The notes under the pieces: model-generated
The model's input: only the letters and a program-made list of their open reading frames with translations
Databases searched by the model: none
What the model was told of the DNA's origin: nothing
Assembly (NCBI RefSeq): GCF_002150765.1
Contig: NZ_MUYM01000088.1
Location: forward strand, 1 to 50,094
From: Lentzea kentuckyensis
GTDB lineage: Bacteria > Actinomycetota > Actinomycetes > Mycobacteriales > Pseudonocardiaceae
Length of the DNA: 50,094 nt
Reading direction: 5' to 3'
Program-made: the position numbers and the translations under genes
Shown here: positions 32,158 through 41,345 of the stretch, piece by piece
How positions within the stretch are numbered: position 1 is the stretch's first letter
Layout: each line of letters begins with the position of its first letter

Positions 32158-34509
32158 ATGACGGCCAATGCCGCCTGCGTGACATGTGGGAACCCGCTCA
32201 CGGCGGTGGTCGCGGGCCGACGTTACTGCTCCAACGCCTGCCGTCAGCGTGCCTACCGCGAACGCACCTCGGCACGGGACGACTCCCCTGGTGACTCCGG
32301 TCTGCCGGCACCTCTCGACACCTTCGTCGGCCGCCGCGAGGAACTGACCTCGCTGGCCCGCCTCTGCGCGGAGCACCGGCTCGTCTCACTGGTCGGTCCC
32401 GCGGGCGCGGGCAAGACCCGGCTGGCCGTCCAGCACGTCGACAAACGCGCAGATCAGGTGTGGTGGACCGCGCTGGCGCCCGCCTCCGGCGTCGTCCAGG
32501 CGATCTACCACGCCGTCGGCGCCCACCCGTTGCCGAACCGCTCGGTGCGCGACGCCGTGATCGCCGAGATCGAGCAGCACCGGCGTCCGCTGCTCGTCCT
32601 CGACAACTGCGAGCACCTGCTGGCCGACGTCGCCGACGTGGTGTCCGAGCTCCTGGCCCGCTGCCCGCGGCTGCGCGTGCTGGTGACGTCGCGCGAGCCG
32701 CTGCGCCTGGCCGGTGAACAGGTTTTCGCGCTCGGCGAGCTGGAATCGCCGCCCGCCGATTGCGACGTGGCCGAAGCCCTGCGTTACGACGCCGTGGTGC
32801 TTTTCCGCGATCGTGCCGTCTCGGTGGACCGCTCGTTCGAGGTGGATTCCGCGAACGTCGCCGACGTCGCCGCCGTCTGCCGCTCGCTCGACGGCATGCC
32901 GCTGGCCATCGAGCTGGCCGCGCGCCGCATCACCGTGCTGTCCCCCGCCGACATCCTTGCCCGATTGGGCGACCGCCTGGCGTTGCTGACCGGCGGTCCG
33001 CGAGCCGCCGACGACCGCCACCGCACGCTGCGGGCGGCGATCGGCTGGAGCTACGACCTCCTGTCGCCAGAGGAGCAGGCCGCCTCCCGCCGGCTCGCGG
33101 TGCTCGGTGTGCCGTTCGACCTCGGCGTCGCGAGCGCGGTGTGCGGTGTGCCCGACGCGCTGGAGCTGCTGACCGGCCTCGAACAGAAGTCGCTGCTGGT
33201 GGTCGACCGGATCGGCGGCCACACGACGTTCCGCCAGCTCGAGTCCGTGCGCCTCTACTGCCACGAGCGTGCCGTCGAGTGCGGAGACGTCTCTCTCGCG
33301 GCCGACCGTGTGGTCGAGTGGGTGTGTTCGGTCGTGGAGCCGGAGATCTCGTCGTTCTTCCCGTCCCCGCCGGTGGTGCTGCGGCTGGACCGCAACGTCG
33401 GCCTGCTCGACCTCGCCGCGGCCCGCACGGCCGAGACCGGCGACTGGTCGCGGTACGCCCTCACGGCCGTCGCCACGGCCTGGACCTCGACCCCGCGCGG
33501 CCCGCGCGGCGCTCCCACCGAACTGCTGCACCAGGCCCTGTCCCGGCCGATGCCCCAGGCGTACCGCAGCGCCCTGACGGTGCTGGCCGCGATGCACCAC
33601 CGGGTGCGCGGCGGCTGGCACGTGACCCGCCGGTTCGCCGAGGAGTCGCTCGCGATCGAACGCGCCGACGCCTGCCGCCCCGGCACCACGGCCCGCGCGC
33701 TGGAGGTGCTCGCCTCCGCCGAGGCTCACACCGGCGATCCCGCGCGGGCCTGGCGACTGTTCGACGAGGCCGCCGCGCTGCTGCACGACTCGGACGACAA
33801 GCTCGCCCGTGCGATCCTGCTGAACTCCTACGGCTGGACGTTGCTGCAACACGACGAGGCCGACCAGGCGGCCCCGCTGGTCCGCGAGGCGCTCACGCTG
33901 ACGCGCCTGCTGGGCCTGCCGCACATGCTGAACCCGGTCCTGCACACCGCGGGCGCGATCGCGCTGGCCCGCAAGGACCACGCCGAGGCCGTGGACCTGT
34001 TCCGCGAGAGCCTCGAAGTGGGTGCCGAACACCCCATGGACCAGTTCTACGACCTGGAAGGCCTGGCTTTGGGCCTGCTGGGCGTCGGCTCCGACGACGA
34101 ACGCGCGCTGTCGCTGCTGACCGCCGCGTCGGTGGTGCGGACCCGCTACGACTTCCGCGCCGAGCCCTACTGGCAGGCCCGGCTGGACGAGGCCCGCGCG
34201 ATCTGCCGCGACCGCATCACCGCGGGCCGGCTGCGCGCCGCCGAGTCGACGGGCGAGCGGATGTCGCTGGCGCAGGCCATCTCCTACGCCCTGACCGCCC
34301 AGCCGCTGGCCGAGGACGACGGCCTGATCTCCGCGCGCGAACTGCACGTGGCGACGTTGGTGGCGGAAGGCCTGACGAACCGCCAGATCGGGCAACGGCT
34401 GGGGATCTCCCCTCACACCGTTGCCCGGCACGTGACGCACGCGCGATCCAAGCTGGGCCTGAGATCACGCGCTCAGCTGGCGGTCTGGGCAGGCCGCAAC
34501 ACGCCTTAG
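32158..34509 (+). CDS. LAL-type LuxR regulator with N-terminal Cys4 zinc finger
   Basis: 783 residues from ATG 32158. Residues 7-28 form a C-x2-C-x13-C-x3-C finger followed by a basic RQRAYRER helix. Next comes an AAA/NB-ARC-like ATPase: GPAGAGKT at 80-87, LLVLDNCEHL Walker B, LRVLVTSREPLRLAGEQ, and a GMPLAIELAARR block. A TPR-like helical region occupies about 400-690. The C-terminal LuxR HTH reads LTNRQIGQRLGISPHTVARH near 735-755. This is an ATP-dependent transcription activator of unknown regulon. It is inserted between whiA and gap, which are normally adjacent; its TAG overlaps the whiA TAA on the other strand. No ribosome binding site is obvious, so translation may be leaderless. Confidence 0.92.
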   Translation: MTANAACVTCGNPLTAVVAGRRYCSNACRQRAYRERTSARDDSPGDSGLPAPLDTFVGRREELTSLARLCAEHRLVSLVGPAGAGKTRLAVQHVDKRADQVWWTALAPASGVVQAIYHAVGAHPLPNRSVRDAVIAEIEQHRRPLLVLDNCEHLLADVADVVSELLARCPRLRVLVTSREPLRLAGEQVFALGELESPPADCDVAEALRYDAVVLFRDRAVSVDRSFEVDSANVADVAAVCRSLDGMPLAIELAARRITVLSPADILARLGDRLALLTGGPRAADDRHRTLRAAIGWSYDLLSPEEQAASRRLAVLGVPFDLGVASAVCGVPDALELLTGLEQKSLLVVDRIGGHTTFRQLESVRLYCHERAVECGDVSLAADRVVEWVCSVVEPEISSFFPSPPVVLRLDRNVGLLDLAAARTAETGDWSRYALTAVATAWTSTPRGPRGAPTELLHQALSRPMPQAYRSALTVLAAMHHRVRGGWHVTRRFAEESLAIERADACRPGTTARALEVLASAEAHTGDPARAWRLFDEAAALLHDSDDKLARAILLNSYGWTLLQHDEADQAAPLVREALTLTRLLGLPHMLNPVLHTAGAIALARKDHAEAVDLFRESLEVGAEHPMDQFYDLEGLALGLLGVGSDDERALSLLTAASVVRTRYDFRAEPYWQARLDEARAICRDRITAGRLRAAESTGERMSLAQAISYALTAQPLAEDDGLISARELHVATLVAEGLTNRQIGQRLGISPHTVARHVTHARSKLGLRSRAQLAVWAGRNTP

Positions 34510-35492
34510 ACCTCGGCTTCGAGCATCTCCGCCGTGACCGCGGACTCCGTGTCCGGCAGCCCCAGGTCCTTGGCCCGCTTGTCCGCCATGGCCAGCAGAC
34601 GCCTTATCCGGCCGGCCACCGCGTCCTTGGTCATCTGCGGGTCGGACAGCTGGCCGAGCTCCTCCAGCGAGGCCTGCCGATGCGCCAGCCGCAGCGCGCC
34701 GGCGGCGGCCAGGTGATCAGGTGCCTCCGGCCCGAGGATCTCCAACGCCCTGGCGACCCGTGCGGCAGCAGCGACAGCCGCACGTGCCGACCGGCGCAGG
34801 TTGGCGTCGTCGAAGTTCGCGAGCCGGTTGGCGGTGGCCCTGACCTCACGCCGCATCCGGCGTTCTTCCCACGCCAGCACGGAATCGTGCGCGCCGAGCT
34901 TGGTCAGCATCGCCCCGATGGCGTCGCCATCCCTTATCACCACGCGTTCGGCCCCGCGGACCTCGCGCGACTTCGACGAGATCCCCATCCGGCGCGCCGC
35001 ACCGACCAGTGCCAGTGCCGCCTCCGGACCGGGACAGGTGATCTCCAGCGACGAGCTGCGACCGGGCTCGGTCAGCGAGCCGTGCGCCAGGAACGCGCCA
35101 CGCCAGGCGGCTTCCGCGTCGCACACGCCACCCGACACGACCGGCGCGGGCAGACCGCGGACCGGACGCCCGCGCGGGTCGAGCAGCCCGGTCTGGCGGG
35201 CGAGCCCCTCACCGTCCTTCACCACGCGGACGACGTACCGGGTGCCCTTGCGCAGGCCGTTCGACTGGATCGTGAACACCTCGGCGTGGTGGCCGTAGAG
35301 CGCCTGGATCTCCTTGAGGAGCCTGCGGGCGGCGGAACCGAGGTCGAGCTCGGCCTCCACGACCACCCGGCCGGACACGATGTGCAGGCCGCCGGCGAAC
35401 CTGAGCAGGGAGGACACCTCCGCGCGGCGGCAACAGGTCTTGGATACCGCGAGCCTGCTCAGCTCGTCCTTGACCGCCGACGTCATCGCCAC
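34506..35492 (-). CDS. whiA: sporulation/cell-division regulator WhiA
   Basis: 328 residues from GTG 35492, giving the family start MAMTSAVKDELSRL (GGGAGGGA lies upstream). It has the degenerate LAGLIDADG homing-endonuclease fold (RGAFLAHGSLTEPGRSSSLE) and the C-terminal HTH (LEELGQLSDPQMTKDAVAGRIRRLL). WhiA works with WhiB to turn on division genes in sporulating actinobacteria. It overlaps the yvcK end by 10 bp. Its stop overlaps that of the convergent LAL regulator. Confidence 0.97.
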   Translation of the reverse strand: MAMTSAVKDELSRLAVSKTCCRRAEVSSLLRFAGGLHIVSGRVVVEAELDLGSAARRLLKEIQALYGHHAEVFTIQSNGLRKGTRYVVRVVKDGEGLARQTGLLDPRGRPVRGLPAPVVSGGVCDAEAAWRGAFLAHGSLTEPGRSSSLEITCPGPEAALALVGAARRMGISSKSREVRGAERVVIRDGDAIGAMLTKLGAHDSVLAWEERRMRREVRATANRLANFDDANLRRSARAAVAAAARVARALEILGPEAPDHLAAAGALRLAHRQASLEELGQLSDPQMTKDAVAGRIRRLLAMADKRAKDLGLPDTESAVTAEMLEAEV

Positions 35493-36460
35493 GGGCTTGT
35501 CCCTCCCACTCCGGTCTCATCGACCACTTGCCTCAAGCAACCGGCAAGCGCCTCCGGATCATGCCGTTCGACGGCGTCCGGTGCGGCGATCTTGGCCAGA
35601 TGTGTGTGTGCGCCCAGTGCCGAGGCGGCTCGCGTCAACCGGTCCGGGGTGGGGACCGAGTCGACGTCGGCGATCACCGCGTCCACCTTCAGCTCGGGTG
35701 CGTGTTCGCAGACTACGTCCAAATGGCGCTCCGGAGAGAAACCGGCGGTTTCACCCGGTTGGGGGACCAGATTGAGCACGAGGACCTTCTTGGCCCGCGT
35801 GTGTACCAGCGCGTCGTGCAGTTCAGGCACCAGCAGATGCGGCAACACGCTGGTGAACCATGATCCCGGCCCGAGTAACACAAGATCGGCGTCAAGTACA
35901 GCCTGTACTGCTTCCGGACAGCCGGCAGGTCGCCCGTTCGGGGCGGTCAGCCGGATGCGCTGCACGAGCCCCGGCGTGGTCGCGATGGCGACCTGGCCCC
36001 GGATGCGGCGGACGACCTTCTCGTCCTCGTCCAGCCCCACGACGTCGGCCTCGATGTCGAGCGGATCGTTCGACATGGGCAGCACCCGGCCCTTGACGCC
36101 GAGCAGCCTGCACGCCGTTTCGAGGACCCGCACGGGGTCGCCGAGCTGCTCGAGCAGCCCGGCGATCACCAGGTTCCCGACAGCGTGGCCGGCCAGCGCC
36201 CCCGTGCCGCCGAAGCGGTGCTTGAACAGGGACGTCCAGAGCCTGCTCGACTCGTCGTCCCCCGCCAGCGCCGCCATGGCCTTGCGCAGGTCACCCGGCG
36301 GCAGCAGGTCCGAGAGCTCACGCCGCAGCCGGCCGGACGAGCCCCCGTCGTCCGCGACGGTCACCACGGCCGTCACGTCGTCGGTGACCCGCTTGAGGGC
36401 CGTCAACGTCGCGTGCAACCCGTGCCCGCCACCCAAAGCAACAGCTTTCAACTTCGTCAC
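35483..36460 (-). CDS. yvcK: YvcK/CofD-like gluconeogenesis factor
   Basis: 325 residues with the family start AVALGGGHGLHATLTALKRV and TVADDGGSSGRLRREL, and then the conserved GNLVIAGLLEQ, GPGSWFTSVLPHLLV and LVPQPGETAGFS. YvcK proteins bind UDP-GlcNAc-type ligands and tie carbon flux to cell-wall synthesis. GTG start overlaps the rapZ stop by 4 bp. Confidence 0.96.
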   Translation of the reverse strand: MTKLKAVALGGGHGLHATLTALKRVTDDVTAVVTVADDGGSSGRLRRELSDLLPPGDLRKAMAALAGDDESSRLWTSLFKHRFGGTGALAGHAVGNLVIAGLLEQLGDPVRVLETACRLLGVKGRVLPMSNDPLDIEADVVGLDEDEKVVRRIRGQVAIATTPGLVQRIRLTAPNGRPAGCPEAVQAVLDADLVLLGPGSWFTSVLPHLLVPELHDALVHTRAKKVLVLNLVPQPGETAGFSPERHLDVVCEHAPELKVDAVIADVDSVPTPDRLTRAASALGAHTHLAKIAAPDAVERHDPEALAGCLRQVVDETGVGGTSPWR

Positions 36461-37335
36461 TCGCGTCCCAGATCCCTGTGCACGACCTTCACGGCCATGC
36501 CGTCCTCGCTCGCCAGCCGCGCGGCCAGCTCTTCGCTCAGGGCCACACTGCGGTGCTTGCCACCGGTGCAGCCGATCGCGAGCGTCAGGTAGCGCTTGCC
36601 CTCACGCCGGTACCCGGCGCCGATCAGGCGCAGCAGCTCGTGGTACCGATCAAGGAACTCGTCCGCGCCCTCCTGGGACAGCACGTAGTTGCGCACCTCA
36701 CCATCGAGACCGGTCTGCTCGCGCAGCTCCGGGATCCAGAAGGGGTTCGGCAGGAACCGCACGTCCATGACGAGGTCGGCGTCCATCGGCAGCCCGTACT
36801 TGTAGCCGAAGCTCAGCACGGTGACCCGCGTCCGGCTGGCGGCCTCGGTGCCGAAGGTGTCCTCGATCTTGGCCCGGAGCTGGTGAATGCTGAGCGCACT
36901 GGTGTCGAGCACCAGATCGGCTTCCTGCTTGAGCGGCGTGAGCAGGATCCGCTCGGCCTCGATGCCGTCCTGCAGCCGCCCGTCGCCCTGCATCGGGTGA
37001 CCGCGGCGCACCGCCTCGAACCGGCGGATCAGCACGTCGTCGGTGGCTTCGAGAAAGAGCACGCGCGGCTTGTACCCGCGCGCGTCGAGGTCCTTGATGA
37101 TGGCGGCCAGGTCCTCGGTGAACGCGCGGCTGCGCACGTCCATGACGACCGCGACCCTGGTGATCGCCCCGCGCGCCTGCGCGCCAAGCTCGACCATGGT
37201 GGCGATGAGTTCCGGGGGCAGGTTGTCCACGACGAACCAGCCGAGGTCCTCCAGGCACTTGGCCGCGGTGCTGCGGCCCGCACCGGACAGCCCGGTCACC
37301 ACGGCGACTTCGATGCCGGACTTCTCCGCGTTCAC
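36457..37335 (-). CDS. rapZ: RNase adapter protein RapZ
   Basis: 292 residues from GTG 37335. Walker A GLSGAGRSTAAK (residues 15-26), the DNLPPELI block, FLEATDDVLIRRFEAVRRGHP, and the C-terminal IGCTGGKHRSVALSEELA nucleotide/ligand site. RapZ binds GlcN6P or nucleotides and controls RNA turnover in enterobacteria; the actinobacterial role is less clear. Coupled to yvcK. Confidence 0.96.
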   Translation of the reverse strand: MNAEKSGIEVAVVTGLSGAGRSTAAKCLEDLGWFVVDNLPPELIATMVELGAQARGAITRVAVVMDVRSRAFTEDLAAIIKDLDARGYKPRVLFLEATDDVLIRRFEAVRRGHPMQGDGRLQDGIEAERILLTPLKQEADLVLDTSALSIHQLRAKIEDTFGTEAASRTRVTVLSFGYKYGLPMDADLVMDVRFLPNPFWIPELREQTGLDGEVRNYVLSQEGADEFLDRYHELLRLIGAGYRREGKRYLTLAIGCTGGKHRSVALSEELAARLASEDGMAVKVVHRDLGRE

Positions 37336-37596
37336 GACTACGACTCCGTTACCTGTTCATGAGCGCGTGGCGCTCTCGTTTGGGCAAGCTCGGTGTTGGG
37401 GGCAACGCCACTCGTATCGGGCGCGCCCGCTCTTGAGTCTCCCCTGTCACCGCCGCCGAGCGCGGCAGGTTCGGCCGTTGAGACGGTCGCGCCGTGGCCG
37501 CGGTCACGATCCTCGCCCGCCCCGCGCCCCTCGCGCAGGTCGAACGGGAACAGCGTGACCGCTGCGCCAGGTGTGACCGGTGGTTCGGCATGACGA

Positions 37597-38187
37597 TCAC
37601 ACCGTGACCGGGTAGCTCGACTGGTAGGCCAGCCGGACGTCCGCGCCGGACGCGATCCGGTCCAGCTCGTCGTCCAGCGCCATGAAGACCTCCCACGCCT
37701 CCTGCCCCGCGGCGTTGGCGAGGCGCACGGTGACCAGCTCCTCCAGGTCCCGGACGCGCTTGGCCTTCCACACCTTGTCCGCGAGGCTGACCAGCAGGTC
37801 CTCGAGACTCGACGCCGCCGACCAGGACCCGTGCGTCCCAGCGAACCGGGCCAGCCGCTCCTCCACCCCGCGAGCGCGCAACAGCTCGTGCCCCGCCGGC
37901 TCATGCGCAGTGCCCGGACCAGACAACTCGTTGGGGTGCAACACCTTCCCGACGTCGTGGGTGGCCGCGCCATACCGCACCGCACCCCCGTCGAACCGGG
38001 CGGACGGGTGGTGTTGTCGCACCCAATCCGTCAGCTGACACGCGACGTCGTGCACCGCGCGCAGGTGGGCGACGAGACGCGGCGGCGCCTGCAGGTCCAG
38101 GAGCAGGGCGGACACGTCCTCGGGCAGCCGTCGCAACGCCACGTCCTCGGTCAGGGCGCGGCGAGCGAGGTCGGCGGCTTTCACCAC
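37597..38187 (-). CDS. HD-domain phosphohydrolase-like protein
   Basis: 196 residues. HD-superfamily ligands are visible in order: H in LRAVHDVACQLTDWV (about 45), HD in GAATHDVGKVLHPNEL (about 76-77), H in GTHGSW (about 118) and D in LLVSLADKVWKAKR (about 137). Substrate unknown; such enzymes often act on nucleotides. It lies between rapZ and uvrC, which are normally neighbours. The 261 bp between its stop and rapZ hold no convincing gene. Confidence 0.85.
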   Translation of the reverse strand: MVKAADLARRALTEDVALRRLPEDVSALLLDLQAPPRLVAHLRAVHDVACQLTDWVRQHHPSARFDGGAVRYGAATHDVGKVLHPNELSGPGTAHEPAGHELLRARGVEERLARFAGTHGSWSAASSLEDLLVSLADKVWKAKRVRDLEELVTVRLANAAGQEAWEVFMALDDELDRIASGADVRLAYQSSYPVTV

Positions 38188-38770
38188 TCCGACTCCGCGG
38201 CGATGGTGGACGCGACGCGCAGGACCGCAGCCCCGCGGACCACTGCGGAGAGGTCGCGCCCCCGCACCTGGGACACGAGCTGAGGCGCCACGCCCCCGGT
38301 CAGGGCGAGGCGAGCGAGGCCGACCGGCGTCACCGCCTCGACTCCGCAGCGACCGCGAACGCGTGCACAGGCCAGAAAGTCGTCACGGCACCGGCTTTCC
38401 GCGGGACGGCCACGCCACTGAGGCCGCGCTCGCCCCAGCCTGGCTCGCCACCACAGCCTCGGATGCAAAGGCCTGCTCGGATCGCCACCACACCGGTCTT
38501 CCGTCGGACGGCGACACCGCCGACACCACACTTCCGTCGGACGGCGACACCGCACCTGCCCTGACCCGCCTCGCCACCACAGCCTCAGAACCGCAGACTT
38601 GCCCGAGGATCGTCACGACACCGACTTTCCATCGCCCGCCCTGGCCGCAGCGCTCACCCGGCCACGGAGCACCACCACGACCTCGGTCGCGACACCGCGA
38701 GACAGTCCAACACCCATCAACGCTCCCCCCGGCAGAGGCAGCCACGGCCACGAGAACGGACCAGGGATCG
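38188..38770. repeat. repeat-rich spacer between uvrC and the HD gene
   Basis: No convincing gene here. A 33-bp unit at 38608-38640 recurs at 38766-38798 with one difference, the second copy overlapping the uvrC stop, and a diverged copy of its first 23 bases lies at 38378-38400. A separate 23-bp unit, CTTCCGTCGGACGGCGACAC plus CGC, occurs exactly twice at 38498-38520 and 38531-38553. TCGCCACCACAGCCTC occurs at 38447 and 38571. The repeats look like decayed duplications partly derived from the 3' end of uvrC. Confidence 0.65.
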
Positions 38771-40729
38771 TCACGACACCGGCTTTCCATCGCCCGCCGT
38801 GGCAGCCGACGCCGCGGCCGCCGACGCCGCTGGGGCCGCGGTCGCGCCGGCCAGGGTGGCCACGACGGCCTCGGCGGTGCGGCGGCCCACGCCGGGGACC
38901 TCGCTCACCTCGTCCACTGTGGCCTGCTTGAGCTTGCGGACCGAGCCGAAGTGCTTGAGGAGCGCGGCTTTGCGGGTTTCGCCGAGGCCGGGCACCTCGT
39001 CCAGTTCGGAGGCCGTCATGCGCTTGGAGCGCTTTTGGCGGTGGTAGGCGATGGCGAAGCGGTGGGCCTCGTCGCGGACTCGTTGCAGCAGGTACAGGCC
39101 GTCGCTGGCGCGGGGCAGGATCACCGGGTCGGGTTCGCCGGGGACCCAGACCTCCTCCAGGCGCTTGGCCAGGCCGACCACCGCGACGTCGGTGATGCCC
39201 AGTTCGGCCAGGACGTCGGCCGCGGCGGTGGCCTGGGGGCCGGCGCCGTCGACCACCAGGAGGTTGGGCGGGTAGGCGAACTTGCGGGGTTTGCCGGTGT
39301 CCGGGTCGATGCCGGGGTTCGGGCCGCCGGACGCGGTTTCGCGCAGCATCGCCTGGAAGCGGCGGCGGACCACCTCGGCGATCGAGGCGACGTCGCCCTC
39401 GGTGGCGGCCTCGCGGATGGCGAAGCGGCGGTACTCCGACTTGCGGGCCAGGCCGTCCTCGAAGACGACGAGCGACGCCACGACATCGGTGCCCTGGACG
39501 TGGCTGATGTCGATGCACTCGATGCGCAACGGCGCGGTGTCCAGCGCCAGCGCGTCCTGGATTTCCTGCAGGGCGGCCGAACGCGCGGTGAGGTCGCCGG
39601 CGCGGCGGAGCTTGTGCTGGGCGAAGGCCTCGGAAGCGTTGCGCGCCACCGTCTCCATCAACGCCCGTTTGTCGCCTCGTTGGGGCACGCGCAGAACTAC
39701 TCGCGAGCCGCGTTGTTCGGACAGCAGGTCTTCCAGAGCGGGGGCGTCGTCCGGCAGCACCGGGACCAGCACCTCGCGCGGGGTGTTCTCGGTGTTGTCT
39801 CCGTAGAACTGCATGATGAACTGGTCGACCAGCGCCGCGTCGTCGACCGCCTCGACCTTGTCCAGCACCCAGCCGCGCTGCCCGCGCACCCGGCCGCCGC
39901 GCACGTGGAAGACCTGGACGGAGACCTCCAGCTCGTCCTGCGCGAACGCCATCACGTCCGCGTCCGTGCCGTCGCCGAGCACGACGGCCTGCTTCTCCAT
40001 CGCGCGACGCAGCGCGCCCAGGTCGTCGCGCAGGCGCGCGGCCCGTTCGAACTCCAGCTCGTCGGCCGCCGCGGTCATCTCGCGTTCCAGGCGGCGGATC
40101 ATGTGATCCGTCTTGCCCGCCAGGAAGTCGCAGAAGTCCTCGACGATCGCGCGGTGCTCGTCCGCCGACACCTTGCCCACGCACGGCGCCGAGCACTTGT
40201 CGATGTACCCGAGCAGGCACGGGCGCCCGATCTGGTTGTGCCGCTTGAAAACGCCGGCGGAACACGTGCGTGCGGGGAACACGCGCAGCAACAGGTCCAA
40301 CGTCTCGCGGATCGCCCACGCGTGTGCGAACGGCCCGAAGTACCGCACGCCCTTCTTGCGCGGACCGCGGTACACGTGCAGCCGCGGGTAATCCTCGAAC
40401 AGCGTCACGGCGAGCACCGGATACGACTTGTCGTCGCGATACCGGACGTTGAACCGCGGGTCGAACTCCTTGATCCAGTTGTACTCGAGCTGCAGCGCCT
40501 CGACCTCGGTGGTGACGACGGTCCACTCGACGGAGGCCGCCGTCGTCACCATCTGCCGCGTGCGCGGGTGCAGCCCGGCGAGATCCGCGAAGTAGGAGTT
40601 CAGCCTGCTGCGCAAGCTCTTCGCCTTGCCGACGTACACGACCCGGCCACCGGCGTCGCGGAACTTGTAGACGCCGGGAGCCTCAGGAATCGTGCCCACC
40701 GCGGGGCGGTACGTCGAGGGATCTGCCAC
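38771..40729 (-). CDS. uvrC: excinuclease ABC subunit C
   Basis: 652 residues. GIY-YIG nuclease at the N-terminus (EAPGVYKFRDAGGRVVYVGKAKSL), a UvrB-binding UVR motif (MTAAADELEFERAARLRDDL), the RNase H-like second nuclease (LRIECIDISHVQGTDVVASLVVFEDG) and C-terminal HhH (GLGETRKAALLKHFGSVRKL...EVPGVGRRTAEAVV). I chose GTG 40729 (MADPSTYRPA-like start, as in relatives) over TTG 40759. An Ala-rich tail of about 25 residues ends in DGKPVS; its DNA is part of the downstream repeats. Confidence 0.96.
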   Translation of the reverse strand: MADPSTYRPAVGTIPEAPGVYKFRDAGGRVVYVGKAKSLRSRLNSYFADLAGLHPRTRQMVTTAASVEWTVVTTEVEALQLEYNWIKEFDPRFNVRYRDDKSYPVLAVTLFEDYPRLHVYRGPRKKGVRYFGPFAHAWAIRETLDLLLRVFPARTCSAGVFKRHNQIGRPCLLGYIDKCSAPCVGKVSADEHRAIVEDFCDFLAGKTDHMIRRLEREMTAAADELEFERAARLRDDLGALRRAMEKQAVVLGDGTDADVMAFAQDELEVSVQVFHVRGGRVRGQRGWVLDKVEAVDDAALVDQFIMQFYGDNTENTPREVLVPVLPDDAPALEDLLSEQRGSRVVLRVPQRGDKRALMETVARNASEAFAQHKLRRAGDLTARSAALQEIQDALALDTAPLRIECIDISHVQGTDVVASLVVFEDGLARKSEYRRFAIREAATEGDVASIAEVVRRRFQAMLRETASGGPNPGIDPDTGKPRKFAYPPNLLVVDGAGPQATAAADVLAELGITDVAVVGLAKRLEEVWVPGEPDPVILPRASDGLYLLQRVRDEAHRFAIAYHRQKRSKRMTASELDEVPGLGETRKAALLKHFGSVRKLKQATVDEVSEVPGVGRRTAEAVVATLAGATAAPAASAAAASAATAGDGKPVS

Positions 40730-40771
40730 GCCGTCAAGACTATCGACGAGGTCTGACAAAAACAGAAAAGG

Positions 40772-41239
40772 TCAGGTCAGGACCACTTGGTCACCGTCAA
40801 CCTTCACCGCGACCGCCTTCAGGCCGGACGTCGCCGGTCCCTTCTTCACCGCGCCGTCCGCGGTGCCGAACTGGCTGCCGTGCGAAGGACAGGTGATGGT
40901 GCTGCCGGAAGGCTCCGCGACGATCGAACCCTGGTGCGGGCACGTCGCGTCATAAGCCTTCACCTCGGTGGCGGAAATCCGCGCCACGACGATCTTCTTG
41001 CCACCAGGTGCGTCGACCACGGCGCCGCCGCCCTCGGGAACATCCGCCAACGCGACGAGCTTGGTTCCGGCAGAACCAGAAGATCCCGTGGACCCGGTGG
41101 GCGTCGAGCCGCCCTGCCCAGGCGTGGAGGTCGAGGGCGACGTGGAGCTGCACGCGGTCACGAGCCCGCTGGGCACGGCGAGGGCCACCGCGATTCCGCA
41201 CAGCGCCGCTCGCCTGTTGACCAGACTTTCGGTGTTCAC
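40772..41239 (-). CDS. Rieske [2Fe-2S] Tat lipoprotein 1
   Basis: 155 residues from GTG 41239 (GGAGG upstream). Twin-arginine-type signal (NRRAALCGIAVALAVPSG) with a lipobox LVTAC, a Ser/Thr/Gly linker, then a small Rieske domain with CPHQG and CPSHGSQF separated by 15 residues, supplying two Cys and two His ligands, and a GAVKKGPATSGLKAVAVK end. It would carry an iron-sulphur cluster at the outer face of the membrane; its electron partner is unknown. A near-identical gene lies upstream. Confidence 0.9.
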   Translation of the reverse strand: MNTESLVNRRAALCGIAVALAVPSGLVTACSSTSPSTSTPGQGGSTPTGSTGSSGSAGTKLVALADVPEGGGAVVDAPGGKKIVVARISATEVKAYDATCPHQGSIVAEPSGSTITCPSHGSQFGTADGAVKKGPATSGLKAVAVKVDGDQVVLT

Positions 41240-41345
41240 GACCGTTCCTCCGTGGTGGTGGGTGCTCGGGGTCACACCACAGCATTACGCGACCAAGCCA
41301 CGGGAAGTTCAGCCAGAACGCCAATGCACAGCAAACGCACAGGTC

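Noticed and set aside
32386..36770. Very long open frames on both strands over the LAL regulator, whiA and yvcK
   Set aside because: They overlap genes with clear domain motifs and have low-complexity Arg/Gly-rich translations typical of GC-rich shadows.
37338..37580. Open minus frame ending just before the rapZ start, with a hydrophilic, protein-like composition
   Set aside because: No ATG, GTG or TTG start and no ribosome binding site inside the non-overlapping part; the rest is a shadow of the HD gene.
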